A stretch of DNA of 64,000 nucleotides from Pedobacter insulae (lineage in GTDB: Bacteria; Bacteroidota; Bacteroidia; Sphingobacteriales; Sphingobacteriaceae): contig NZ_FOPP01000001.1 in the NCBI RefSeq assembly GCF_900113525.1, positions 248,001 to 312,000 of the forward strand, written 5' to 3'. Below, piece by piece: positions 9,436-19,277 of the stretch. Both the position numbers and the translations under genes were made by a program. Position 1 is the first letter of the stretch, and every line of letters begins with the position of its first letter. The notes beneath the pieces are model-generated. The model saw only the letters and a program-made list of their open reading frames with translations, had not been told where the DNA came from and did no database searches.

Positions 9436-9498
9436 AGGCCTATAAGGTTTTTATCTAAGATAAGTTAAAAGCGGGTCAATTTGTTTAGGATATAAAAC

Positions 9499-9535
9499 AA
9501 AAATCCCCCAAAACTTTCGTCTTGAGGGATTTTTT
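9499..9535 (-). terminator. Terminator of groES-groEL
   Basis: On the minus strand a stem AAATCCC-CAA pairs with TTG-GGGATTT around a short loop and runs into a T stretch, directly after the groEL stop. Confidence 0.8.
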
Positions 9536-9551
9536 ATATTGGGAGCAGAAA

Positions 9552-11198
<1,647 letters not shown>

Positions 11199-11215
11199 TT
11201 ATTGTTTGAATTTTT

Positions 11216-11509
11216 TTATAATGTGCCTAAAATATCAGAATCTCTCATGATTAAATACTCAGTACCTTCGATGGTAACTTCGGTACCACCATATTTGCTG
11301 TATAAAACCTGATCACCAACTTTCACACTTAGTGGGATTAAATTTCCGGTTTGGTCGGCATATTTACCTGGACCAACGGCAACAACAACACCCTGTTGCG
11401 GTTTTTCTTTAGCTGTATCAGGGATGTAAATACCAGAAGCTGTTTTTTCTTCTGCAGCAGCAGCTTCAACAACTACTCTATCTGCATTAGGTTTAAAGTT
11501 CAAAGCCAT
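11216..11509 (-). CDS. groES: Co-chaperonin GroES (Hsp10)
   Basis: The 97-residue lid of the GroEL chamber shows NPKADRVVVE-like [12 protein letters not shown], the mobile-loop region [19 protein letters not shown] (about 20-38), and the conserved [15 protein letters not shown] near the C-terminus. First gene of the groES-groEL operon. No CIRCE element (TTAGCACTC-N9-GAGTGCTAA) precedes it; instead a candidate -7 box and a CAAGC/GCTTG inverted repeat lie upstream. Confidence 0.98.
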   Translation of the reverse strand: MALNFKPNADRVVVEAAAAEEKTASGIYIPDTAKEKPQQGVVVAVGPGKYADQTGNLIPLSVKVGDQVLYSKYGGTEVTIEGTEYLIMRDSDILGTL

Positions 11510-11593
11510 AAATACTCTTTATTTTTAGTTTTAATAATTGAATTAATTCGCATAGTTCTTTATACGACATAATTGTTTTATCAGTTTTTATGC

Positions 11594-11619
11594 CAAGCCT
11601 GTTTTGCTTGCCAAATTTA
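11594..11619 (-). promoter_or_regulatory. Candidate groES promoter and adjacent inverted repeat
   Basis: On the minus strand TAAATTTG (plus 11612-11619) exactly fits TAnnTTTG. It is followed at once by CAAGC-N7-GCTTG (plus 11594-11610), placing the repeat at the expected transcription start. That is a plausible repressor site or leader hairpin for heat-shock control; this role is inference. No clear -33 TTTG is seen. Confidence 0.4.
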
Positions 11620-11701
11620 CATTAGCTGTCAGTTAATGATTTAAGGAGTGAATTTGGAGGTGTCAGTCTGGCAGACCGCAGTTTTTGAGTTTTCTGTTTT
11701 T

Positions 11702-11781
11702 GGGCGCTCAAGCGGGCTTTCCGTTGCAAGTCCTCGCTCGTGCCTCGCTGTGGGCTTTTCACTTCAATCCCTAACGCGAAA
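11702..11781. repeat. GC-rich dispersed intergenic repeat fragment
   Basis: A locally GC-rich stretch in AT-rich DNA contains GGGCGCTCAAGCGGGCTTTC, a TCCTCGCTCGTGCCTCGC core and CAATCCCTAACGC. From memory this wording resembles a dispersed intergenic element common in Bacteroidota genomes. Only one copy is in the window, so its repeat status rests on recognition. The remainder of 11510-11865 shows no credible gene. Confidence 0.4.
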
Positions 11782-11865
11782 TTAGGTAAGTGGATATGGC
11801 TGCTATAAAAAAGTTAAACTGATCGCGTTTTTAAAAATTCAGAAAACAATAAAACAGATTATCAC

Positions 11866-12087
11866 TTAAGCAGCATGAAAGAAATAGCTTAAACTGTTAA
11901 TGTTGCAGATGGCTAAGCTATAGTCGTCCATATAGAAATATTTAGCATACAGGTAGGAAACAGCCAAAACGCAAAGTACTATCAATACTATAAATATTCT
12001 TGGTTTTAATTTGTTGAATACGCAGAAACAAATAATTATGAGGATTAAAAATAACCAGCTTCTGAAAAATTAGATATTGGTCTGCAT
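11866..12087 (-). pseudogene. Small membrane-protein ORF interrupted by an early stop
   Basis: Reading from an ATG at 12087 with purine-rich AGGGAA upstream, the frame is MQTNI, then TAA at plus 12070-12072, and then 67 further open codons to a TAA at 11866-11868. The readthrough is strongly hydrophobic (FLILIIICFCVF, then IVLIVLCVLAVSYLYAKYF), like two membrane helices, and ends YFFHAA. This looks like a 73-residue membrane protein with one nonsense change, but a chance open frame is possible. No later ATG would give a useful protein. No family recognised. The DNA between 12088 and 12207 holds no gene that I can see. Confidence 0.4.
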
Positions 12088-12207
12088 ATCAACATTCCCT
12101 TGTTGTTTCTTTTTTAACAGCGAATTTAATTTTTATTCCTTTCTATCTTCACTCTTTAGGGAGAGTTTTTAAGTTGAAATAATCTTGATTTTTTTGTTCG
12201 TTATAAA

Positions 12208-12666
12208 TTATATTGTTTGCTCTGAAATGCTTATAACTGAAAATTCCTCATTTTTAGTTTCTTTTAGTCTTAAAAAAAACGAGTGGCCTGTTGATCTAAA
12301 AATCAAATCCACAGAAACAATATTCTCACCCTCATTTTTAATGGTAATTATTTCTACAATCGGTATGGGCTTAAATATGTCCATGTTTTTCATCAACAAG
12401 TAACTGTTTGTTGTGTCTGGTAGTATAATAGCTCTTGTACCTCTTACTACGATTTGCTCTTGAAAAGGGTTACTTTTATAGTTTATAATCTGTAGGGGCT
12501 GATTGTGGTATTCTTTTACAAGTCGCTGATGGTTTAGGATGTAGTTTAAGGAAGTTTCTAATACTTTAGCTGAATTAATATGATTTTTGTTGCCATTGTT
12601 TTTACACACTGTAAAGTTGGCGTATAAAAAAAACATTAGAACGTAAAATTTAATTGCTCTTTCCAT
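12208..12666 (-). CDS. Hypothetical exported protein, partner of the HEFVH peptidase gene
   Basis: About 152 residues if started at the ATG at 12666 (MERAIKFYVLMFFLYANF), which gives a signal-peptide-like N-terminus; an upstream in-frame ATG at 12702 would only add hydrophilic residues ahead of it. The rest is a soluble, beta-rich sequence with VVRGTRAIILPD and a C-terminal IFRSTGHSFFLRLKE. Its start overlaps the end of the peptidase gene by 17 bases, so the two are translationally coupled. I do not recognise a family. A protective (immunity-like) or accessory role is only a guess from the arrangement. Confidence 0.6.
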   Translation of the reverse strand: MERAIKFYVLMFFLYANFTVCKNNGNKNHINSAKVLETSLNYILNHQRLVKEYHNQPLQIINYKSNPFQEQIVVRGTRAIILPDTTNSYLLMKNMDIFKPIPIVEIITIKNEGENIVSVDLIFRSTGHSFFLRLKETKNEEFSVISISEQTI

Positions 12667-13966
12667 AGAATATATAACTATAGTTGCCAGCATTCTCTCC
12701 ATGAATAACTAAACCAAATGCAGATTTTTCAAAAGCATTTCCATATTCATAATTTCTGTCTAAATTGTTAGCAGCACGGGCTTGATGGACGAATTCATGT
12801 AATACTGTAACCCCTAAGAGGAATGCAGTTGCTTGTCTAGTACTCAGTAAATTTGCAGCTTCCAAACCTCTAACCCAACTTGCGTCAATGTTTATAACAT
12901 TAGGGTTTTCGTTTCTGTCGAAATACCCATATCTACCAGTTAGATCCTTCACGACTATCGTAGGGCCTTCTCCAAACGCTAATTTTTCTAATATCTTGCT
13001 TTCTGTAAGTCCGCTCCAATCTTTTAATGCGTCTAATATTTTTTTATCATTTTGTACATTATTCTTTAATTCTTTAATCAAGTTAGTGAATTTCGGATAT
13101 TTTTTTTGTGAAAGAAAATCTAGGATGAATTGATTTATAAATGGGCTGCCTTGTTCTAAACTATCACATTCCGTCGGCGGAAGTATCATTATTTTATTTC
13201 CCCTAGGTTTTTTACTGGATACCAAAGGGGGTTCTGTTGGGCCCTGGGGACAAGGTTCATAGCCAGGTGGGGGAGTAGGTGTTGTACCGCCACCACCACC
13301 GATTGGATCCGGAACATCGAAACATTCTGTAACAATTGCCTCAAATAACATATAGCCTGCTGACAGGTCGCCGGTTAAGGTACAGTTGTTGTCGCCTGGA
13401 TAATGTTCACCAGAACCACAGGTATAAGGAAGTTCAAAATAATAAGATGTATTGATACAGGTTTGTGCTACCGCTATTACATTTTGGTTGCTTTTCTTAT
13501 TCGACGTTGGTAAATTGGTTGAGGTAACGCCATTATTTAAATTCAGATACTTAACATTGATATTTCCCTCAAATTTCCCAGGATGTCCTTTCTTATAATC
13601 TGCAATCCATTTTTTAGTGGGGGTATAGGTGTTGACAAAAGCAATCGTTCCGGCGGTGCTCTCATCGATCGTTAGATTCTGAAAAGAAACTGCTCTTTTG
13701 CTAGAAAGTACTACTGGAAAAATATACATCGTATGTCCCTTATCTTTAATTACTTTGATGCTGTCGGTAATAATCTTAAACCCTAGATAAGTTTCATCTG
13801 TTTGTATAGATGCTACATTAGATTTTGAAGGCTTTACAAATTCTTGTTTCAATAATGAAGCATAAATGCTATCATGGTCAACTTTAAATTGAATTTTACA
13901 TGAGGGGGAGTAGATAATTTCTTCATAAATTGGTTCGGTTTTCTTAAAGGTATAAAAATTAATCAA
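12650..13966 (-). CDS. HEFVH zinc-metallopeptidase-like protein, apparently 5'-truncated
   Basis: A 438-residue frame. The C-terminal domain has TVLHEFVHQ (H390, E391, H394) and, 18 residues on, an acidic NAFEKSAFG (E413), the layout of a zincin. The N-terminal 190 residues are a beta-rich region. In the middle are a Cys-bearing segment (YTCGSGEHYPGDNNC), a Gly/Pro linker (GGGGGTTPTPPPGYEP), and then a lysine-rich helical part. No signal peptide and no ATG lie near the start: the frame begins at a TTG at 13966 just after a partial copy of the secG terminator, with an in-frame stop at 13985-13987. It therefore looks like a gene whose 5' end (export signal) was lost in a rearrangement. Expression is uncertain. 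Confidence 0.6.
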   Translation of the reverse strand: MINFYTFKKTEPIYEEIIYSPSCKIQFKVDHDSIYASLLKQEFVKPSKSNVASIQTDETYLGFKIITDSIKVIKDKGHTMYIFPVVLSSKRAVSFQNLTIDESTAGTIAFVNTYTPTKKWIADYKKGHPGKFEGNINVKYLNLNNGVTSTNLPTSNKKSNQNVIAVAQTCINTSYYFELPYTCGSGEHYPGDNNCTLTGDLSAGYMLFEAIVTECFDVPDPIGGGGGTTPTPPPGYEPCPQGPTEPPLVSSKKPRGNKIMILPPTECDSLEQGSPFINQFILDFLSQKKYPKFTNLIKELKNNVQNDKKILDALKDWSGLTESKILEKLAFGEGPTIVVKDLTGRYGYFDRNENPNVINIDASWVRGLEAANLLSTRQATAFLLGVTVLHEFVHQARAANNLDRNYEYGNAFEKSAFGLVIHGENAGNYSYIFYGKSN

Positions 13967-13968
13967 TA

Positions 13969-14292
13969 CAAAAAACTCCCTAACTTAACTAAGGTTTTCA
14001 AGTTGAAGTAAGTGACCAAAGGGTCTTAACAATTACACTAAAATGTAGGGAAGCAATGGATGGAGTGTAAAACTTGGGGACGAATAACCTGATCTTCATT
14101 GCGAAGCACTTTGCCTAGTATTGGCCTAAGTACTGTCTTTCTTCAGGCTTTAGGTCTAACAGAGTCTAAGCATATCCTGAGCAAAGTCTAACAAATGTCT
14201 GAGCGGTAGTAAGGGTAGCCTAAGCTAAGCCGCTTATAAGCTTGATATGTGCGCAAGCTACGCATTGGTTAAAACAAAAAAACTCCCTAACT
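13969..14292. repeat. Direct repeat of half a terminator bounding 290 bp of noncoding DNA
   Basis: C-A6-CTCCCTAACT at 13969-13985 recurs as C-A7-CTCCCTAACT at 14275-14292, where it forms one arm of the secG terminator. The DNA between holds no credible ORF, only short internal echoes such as GTCTAACA/GTCTAAGC. The arrangement suggests a duplication or insertion at the terminator. Confidence 0.5.
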
Positions 14293-14307
14293 AAAGCCAG
14301 GGAGTTT
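14274..14307 (-). terminator. Terminator of the miaB-secG operon
   Basis: On the minus strand AAACTCCCT (plus 14299-14307 complement) pairs with AGGGAGTTT (plus 14280-14288 complement) around a 10-base loop, followed by a run of T. It lies 38 bases after the secG stop. Confidence 0.85.
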
Positions 14308-14344
14308 AATAGACTTGTGTTTCCACAAATCGGTAAATGTCTTT

Positions 14345-14698
14345 TTATTTTTTTGTGGTATCGCCAGTTTTTGCTGGAACTGCACTTGAGCTTGGAGCTG
14401 CACTTCCAATTGGAGAAGGGGTAGCCGTTTTATCAAGTTGTTCTTGAACTTTAGAAGTACCCCCTGTTGCGCCACCACCAGATTTACCTATCGTAGTAAG
14501 TGTTAACGAAAGAACTACAATGATGGTTAATAATACCCAAGTTCCTTTTTCCAATACATCACCAGTACGTTGTACACCAAACATATTACTGCCTGATCCG
14601 CCAGTTGCTAAACCGCCACCTTTAGGGTTTTGAATAAGTACAAATAAGCCAAGGGCTACACAAAAAATAATTAATAAAATAATCAATAAGGTTGTCAT
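14345..14698 (-). CDS. secG: Preprotein translocase subunit SecG
   Basis: The 117-residue inner-membrane protein assists SecYEG-driven export. Two membrane helices are visible (about 2-23 and 52-75), separated by the conserved loop NPKGGGLATGGSGSNMFGVQRTGDVLEK. A Ser/Ala/Pro-rich cytoplasmic tail follows. The length is typical of Bacteroidota SecG with an extended tail. It is the last gene of the minus-strand miaB operon and is followed by a strong terminator. Confidence 0.95.
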   Translation of the reverse strand: MTTLLIILLIIFCVALGLFVLIQNPKGGGLATGGSGSNMFGVQRTGDVLEKGTWVLLTIIVVLSLTLTTIGKSGGGATGGTSKVQEQLDKTATPSPIGSAAPSSSAVPAKTGDTTKK

Positions 14699-14712
14699 GC
14701 TATAGTATGTTG

Positions 14713-15762
14713 TTAAATTTTCTTTTCTAAAGACTGAATAAGGTCGGCAAAGTAACGGCTTTTTTCTGGAAATTTCAAACTTAATTTTTCATAAGTATCT
14801 ATTGCCTTGTGATAAAGCATCTGCTCGATGTAAATGGACGCTAGCGTTTCCGAAACCAAGTCATAATTATCTTCGGCACTTTTCTTCGCCTTGTTTTCTG
14901 TATTGATCTGTTCAGGCTTTAAAGCCTTAATTTGCGGATCATTTTTAATAAAGGAATCTATAAGTGCTGTTCCTTTTGGCTGCGCCTGAAGATTGACAGG
15001 TCCCCGTTTTGCCTCTTCTCCCACATTAAAAGGAGTCTGCAAATGGAAGATGTGCTCTACATATTGGTGCTGAAGCTCCCCAATTGGCGCCGAATGTTGT
15101 TGTTGCTTAGCGGTAACATAGGGTTGAAATATCTGCTCATGCTCTTTACGCGTTTTTGCTAACCACCATAAAAAAGTATAAGGTAGCTTATCATCATCAT
15201 ATTTACTTACAGTGCTTTGGGCCTCCGCTTCCTGGTTATATTCCTCGGGCTGGGTAACAACTACAATACTATCGCCTTTATGAAGCGGGTCGGCTTGCTC
15301 AGTGCTAAAATTTTGCTCAAAGGCAAAGAAATCCGATGCTACTATGCTCTCGATTGCGAGTTCATCTGGTACAAATAAAGAAGTATCTACTTCTGCAATC
15401 TCTTCAAAAACTTCTTCCTCATTTTCTTCCTGCTTAAACGAAGTTGGCGCTACCTCACTAATTTCTTCAAAGGTTTCCTGCTCATCATTCACCTTATCCT
15501 GCACATCCGCCTCAACTAAAGTTTCTGGCCTAAACATCATTTGATAAGTTAAAGCTCCGCCATTGTAAAGGCTTGCCGTTGCTAATGCATGCTCATAATT
15601 TGAAGTACCTTGACTGGCCTTTGCCAAAAGCAAATGCAAGGGCTGGTAGAATGGATAAGTTTTAATCAAATCGGTTAACAAATCCATATGCGCATCCGAA
15701 ACCATTGCCGGCCTTGCAAGTAAATCTGTTAGTTGTTTTTTGATTTCGATAGTTAGCTCCAT
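14713..15762 (-). CDS. TPR-like protein of the lptE-secG operon
   Basis: A 349-residue soluble protein without a signal peptide. The N-terminal part (1-80) reads like helical repeats (YPFYQPLHLLLAKASQG). A long acidic low-complexity region follows (about 90-150, EEVFEEIAEV repeats). The C-terminal 60 residues form a TPR-like pair (SETLASIYIEQMLYHKAIDTYEKL). It sits between lptE and secG with 14 and 36 base gaps. Conserved in this operon in related genomes as far as I recall; the role is unknown, and the repeats suggest protein binding. Confidence 0.7.
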   Translation of the reverse strand: MELTIEIKKQLTDLLARPAMVSDAHMDLLTDLIKTYPFYQPLHLLLAKASQGTSNYEHALATASLYNGGALTYQMMFRPETLVEADVQDKVNDEQETFEEISEVAPTSFKQEENEEEVFEEIAEVDTSLFVPDELAIESIVASDFFAFEQNFSTEQADPLHKGDSIVVVTQPEEYNQEAEAQSTVSKYDDDKLPYTFLWWLAKTRKEHEQIFQPYVTAKQQQHSAPIGELQHQYVEHIFHLQTPFNVGEEAKRGPVNLQAQPKGTALIDSFIKNDPQIKALKPEQINTENKAKKSAEDNYDLVSETLASIYIEQMLYHKAIDTYEKLSLKFPEKSRYFADLIQSLEKKI

Positions 15763-15798
15763 GTTGTTGCTAAGTTAACAATTGAAAGTAGAAATCCT

Positions 15799-16302
15799 CT
15801 ACCATTGTGCAAATGCAGCGTTAAAAATATTTTCTGTAAGCTGATCGATTATTTTTTTATTTAATGATTGTTGATAAGCACCGGCCAGGGGTTGCCCAGC
15901 TTGATAGTCGGTAAAGGCGGTGAAACTTTGTTCAAAAGGCTTTGAATTTCCTTGAACGGTAGTAGTATATTTAACCATTACCGTGATGGTTAAACGCGTA
16001 GCGCCTGCAACAGGTTTGGTATTATCCTGTATGGCAATTGGCCTAATGTCATAATCGGTTATTTTTCCTTCAAATTTTGCCTGCGCACCGTTTTTGCTAA
16101 TGTTGAGCTTGCTCTGCGTACGAATTCGGGTCATAAAAGCTTCCGTAAGGGTATTGCTTAAAGTCGGATCTACCAATGGAGCTAAATTCTCAAAAACAGG
16201 CACCTCTACTGTTTTCAACTCTGGAGGGATGGATGCACCATTAAATTTATAGCTGCAACTGCTAAGGATAAGTACTATACAGGCAAATAATAGGTTCTTC
16301 AT
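15799..16302 (-). CDS. lptE: LptE-family LPS-assembly lipoprotein
   Basis: The 167-residue protein has a lipoprotein signal (MKNLLFACIVLILSSCSYKF; lipobox SSC, Cys16) and the family segment FNGASIPPELKTVEVPVFEN followed by a domain with ADYDIRP-like ITDYDIRPI. By homology it would sit at the outer-membrane inner face and plug or assist LptD, which inserts LPS. lptC is far away at 51110. The start is 15 bases after the sigma-54 activator gene, implying cotranscription. Confidence 0.88.
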   Translation of the reverse strand: MKNLLFACIVLILSSCSYKFNGASIPPELKTVEVPVFENLAPLVDPTLSNTLTEAFMTRIRTQSKLNISKNGAQAKFEGKITDYDIRPIAIQDNTKPVAGATRLTITVMVKYTTTVQGNSKPFEQSFTAFTDYQAGQPLAGAYQQSLNKKIIDQLTENIFNAAFAQW

Positions 16303-16317
16303 TTATCTTTTTTCTAT

Positions 16318-17550
16318 TTAACTCAAATTAAGTTCTTTTATTTTACGATAAAGTGTTCGCTCCGAAATGCCGAGTTCTTGTGCCGCAAATTTACGTTTAC
16401 CCTTATGCTTCTTTAATGCTTTCTTAATCAAATCAGATTCTTTATCAATAAGCGATAAAGATTCTTCGATTTCCTCCGCATCATGGGCGTAATTATATTC
16501 GTTGGGCTGATTTTGGGCCGGATGTTTAATGGTCAACGTAGCCTCATTATGATTGGGTAAGTCTACTTCCTGATAAAGCTGATTGATATATTGAGGGTTG
16601 TCGGCCATAATATGGGCAGTGTTCCCGCCATTTTGAATAATCTCTGCAACGAGTTTCTTCAGCTCCATCATGTCCTTTTTCATGTCGAAAAGCACCTTGT
16701 ATAAAATATCTCGTTCCGAAAAATCTTCTTTGTTCGATCCGTTGATAGCCATCGGTAAATTACTTCCCGATTCATTCGGAATATAATTTAACAGGGCTTG
16801 GGCACTTACATTTCGATCCTTCTCCAATACACAAATCTGCTCGGCGATATTTTTTAACTGCCTAACATTTCCCGGCCAGCTATAATTGCTTAGCATCTGA
16901 ATAGCATCGGGTTCCAGGTTAATACCCGGACTACGGTATTTATCGCTAAAATCGGCAGCGAATTTCCTGAACAGTAAATAAATATCTTCCTTTCGCTCGT
17001 TAAGCGGTGGGATACGCAAAGGCACAGTATTTAAGCGATAGTATAAATCTTCTCTGAATTTGCCCGATTTAACTCGATTGTAAACATCAACGTTTGTCGC
17101 CGCAATAATCCGTACATCAGTTTTTTGAACTTTCGAAGAACCTACCCGTAAATATTCTCCACTTTCTAAAATACGCAATAAACGAGCTTGCGTACCTAAA
17201 GGTAATTCGGCCACCTCATCTAAAAATATGGTTCCGCCATTGGCAACTTCAAAATAACCTTTACGGGCTTCGTGAGCTCCGGTAAACGATCCCTTTTCAT
17301 GCCCAAATAACTCCGAATCAATTGTTCCTTCTGGAATAGCACCGCAGTTAACGGCAATAAAAGCTCCATGCTTACGGGCACTCATTTGGTGAATGATGTG
17401 AGAAAATACTTCCTTTCCACTACCACTTTCGCCGGTAATTAACACAGACATGTCTGTGGGCGCCACTTGTCTGGCGGTATCTATAGCACGGTTTAATAGC
17501 GGTGAACCACCAATTATGCCGAACCTGTTTTTAATATCTTGTATATCCAT
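16318..17550 (-). CDS. Sigma-54-dependent transcriptional activator (no receiver domain)
   Basis: The 410-residue AAA+ enhancer-binding protein shows Walker A GESGSGKE (40-47), the sigma-54-contacting GSFTGA loop (87-92), Walker B IFLDE (108-112), the FREDLYYRLN sensor region, and a Fis-type helix-turn-helix at about 385-408 (AAQELGISERTLYRKI). There is no N-terminal regulatory domain: the AAA+ domain starts at about residue 9, so activity must be controlled by partner proteins, expression level or the linker region (about 245-360). It lies between miaB and lptE, 28 and 15 bases apart. Targets cannot be told from this window. Confidence 0.93.
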   Translation of the reverse strand: MDIQDIKNRFGIIGGSPLLNRAIDTARQVAPTDMSVLITGESGSGKEVFSHIIHQMSARKHGAFIAVNCGAIPEGTIDSELFGHEKGSFTGAHEARKGYFEVANGGTIFLDEVAELPLGTQARLLRILESGEYLRVGSSKVQKTDVRIIAATNVDVYNRVKSGKFREDLYYRLNTVPLRIPPLNERKEDIYLLFRKFAADFSDKYRSPGINLEPDAIQMLSNYSWPGNVRQLKNIAEQICVLEKDRNVSAQALLNYIPNESGSNLPMAINGSNKEDFSERDILYKVLFDMKKDMMELKKLVAEIIQNGGNTAHIMADNPQYINQLYQEVDLPNHNEATLTIKHPAQNQPNEYNYAHDAEEIEESLSLIDKESDLIKKALKKHKGKRKFAAQELGISERTLYRKIKELNLS

Positions 17551-17578
17551 TTAGTACTTAGTCATTAGTATAAAGTAT

Positions 17579-19126
17579 TTAGATTTCAATTACACGCCCT
17601 ATTAAAGTAGCCGAAGTACATCTTTCTATATAAACATTTGCGTATTCGCCTGGTTTTACCGAATCGGTAACAGGGAAAACTACCATCGCATTTTCGTCAT
17701 TGCGACCTCTATATTCTTTATCCGATTTTTTCGAAAATCCTTCAATTAAAACCTTTACCGTTTTGCCAACAAAATCTTCTAAACAGGCCAATGAATCTTC
17801 CTGTTGCTTTTTGAAAATTTCTGCTAAACGCCTTGCCTTTACCTCCTCCGGAACATCGTCTATATATTTTCTGGCAGCTAAAGTTCCCGGACGCTCTGAG
17901 TAAGAAAAGGTGTAGGCAAAATTATATCTAGCATAATCCATAATGCTTAAAGTATCTTGGTGCTCTTCTTCTGTTTCCGTACAAAATCCTGCAATAATAT
18001 CGGCAGAGATCGCACAGCCGGGAATAATACGGCGAATGGCATCAATTCTGTTCATATACCACTCACGCGTATAGGTACGGTTCATCAATGCTAAAATCCT
18101 TGAGTTTCCAGATTGTACCGGTAAATGTATATAATTACAAATGTTGTCGTATTTCGCAATCGTATATAATACCTCGTCAGTAATATCTTTAGGGTGTGAA
18201 GTAGAGAAACGGACTCTCAAATCAGGATGTATATCAGCCACGGCAGCTAATAGCTGCGCAAAATTCATTGAATCAGCATCCATCACTTCATTTTCATTTC
18301 TGCGTGTGCCGGGCAAGTCTGTTTTATTGATCAGGGCTTCTAACAACGCATCGCCAGTTAGCGTGTTCATCTCATCTTCTAAGTCGCTCTGCGCAACTTT
18401 ATTTTCTTTAGGTTTACTCCAATGATAAGAATCAACGTTTTGTCCTAATAAAGTTATTTCGCGATACCCTTTAGCAAACAAATCTTTTGCTTCAGCAATG
18501 ATAGAATGCGGGTCTCTACTGCGTTCGCGTCCACGTGTAAACGGCACTACGCAAAATGAGCACATATTATCACAACCACGCATAATGGTCACAAAAGCAG
18601 TAATGCCGTTGCTATTTAACCTAACCGGACTAACGTCTGCATAAGTTTCTTCACGAGATAATATTACATTTACAGCTTTATGTCCATCCTCCACCTGGCT
18701 AATAAGTCCTGGTAAATCCCGGTAAGCATCAGGACCTACTACTACATCCACCAATTTTTCTTCTTCCAAAAATTTAGCTTTTAACCTTTCAGCCATGCAG
18801 CCTAATACGCCGACTATTAATTTAGGATTTCTTCTTTTTTCTACGCCGAATTGCGATAAGCGATTGCGAACACGCTGCTCTGCATTCTCACGAATAGAGC
18901 AAGTATTGATGAAAATTACATCTGCTTCATGGTAGTCGCCAGTGGTTTTAAAACCTGTATCAGCTAAAATTGAAGCAACAATTTCGCTATCGGCAAAATT
19001 CATCTGGCAGCCATAACTTTCTATGTAAAGTTTTCTCCCGTCGGCTTTCACTGGGGCATCAATTACTAAAGCTTCACCTTGGCGCTCTTCATCGTGGGTC
19101 TTATCTGTTAGCTGAAAATCAATCAT
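17579..19126 (-). CDS. miaB: tRNA-2-methylthio-N6-dimethylallyladenosine synthase MiaB
   Basis: This radical-SAM methylthiotransferase modifies A37 of tRNAs. From the ATG at 19126 it has 515 residues. The UPF0004 cluster cysteines are C40 (YGCQMN), C76 (NTCSIRENA) and C110 (GCMAE). The radical-SAM cluster is C185/C189/C192 (CDNMCSFC). A TRAM domain ends the protein (about 450-515). Between LLGQNVDSY and NFAQLLAAV there is a hydrophilic insertion of a few dozen residues relative to the E. coli form as I recall it. The TTG nine bases upstream is a weaker start. First gene of the operon. Confidence 0.95.
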   Translation of the reverse strand: MIDFQLTDKTHDEERQGEALVIDAPVKADGRKLYIESYGCQMNFADSEIVASILADTGFKTTGDYHEADVIFINTCSIRENAEQRVRNRLSQFGVEKRRNPKLIVGVLGCMAERLKAKFLEEEKLVDVVVGPDAYRDLPGLISQVEDGHKAVNVILSREETYADVSPVRLNSNGITAFVTIMRGCDNMCSFCVVPFTRGRERSRDPHSIIAEAKDLFAKGYREITLLGQNVDSYHWSKPKENKVAQSDLEDEMNTLTGDALLEALINKTDLPGTRRNENEVMDADSMNFAQLLAAVADIHPDLRVRFSTSHPKDITDEVLYTIAKYDNICNYIHLPVQSGNSRILALMNRTYTREWYMNRIDAIRRIIPGCAISADIIAGFCTETEEEHQDTLSIMDYARYNFAYTFSYSERPGTLAARKYIDDVPEEVKARRLAEIFKKQQEDSLACLEDFVGKTVKVLIEGFSKKSDKEYRGRNDENAMVVFPVTDSVKPGEYANVYIERCTSATLIGRVIEI

Positions 19127-19148
19127 TAATATCAATAAATATGGGGTT

Positions 19149-19188
19149 CAAAAGTAATAAATTTTATTGGTAAATGACAAATTGTCAT
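19149..19188 (-). promoter_or_regulatory. miaB promoter with 15-bp palindrome
   Basis: On the minus strand TACTTTTG (plus 19149-19156) matches TAnnTTTG, and a TTTG lies 21 bases upstream. That TTTG falls in the perfect palindrome ATGACAA-A-TTGTCAT (plus 19174-19188), placed like an operator in the miaB/AsmA-like divergent region. Confidence 0.5.
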
Positions 19189-19277
19189 AACATATTAAGG
19201 TCAATAAATGAGCTTTGAACCAAATAGCATGCAAACCTTTTGCCTTTCGAAATGTTGTAAGCACACAAACAAAATTT

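Noticed and set aside
11216..11700. CIRCE element upstream of groES
   Set aside because: No TTAGCACTC-N9-GAGTGCTAA was found on either strand; only the CAAGC/GCTTG repeat.
13991..14274. MITE with terminal inverted repeats
   Set aside because: The ends (TAACTAAGG... and ...GGTTAAAAC) do not pair as inverted repeats, so only a direct duplication is recorded.
11510..14344. tRNA, rRNA or insertion-sequence genes in the islet
   Set aside because: No cloverleaf, 3' CCA-type acceptor structure, transposase motif or terminal inverted repeats could be seen.
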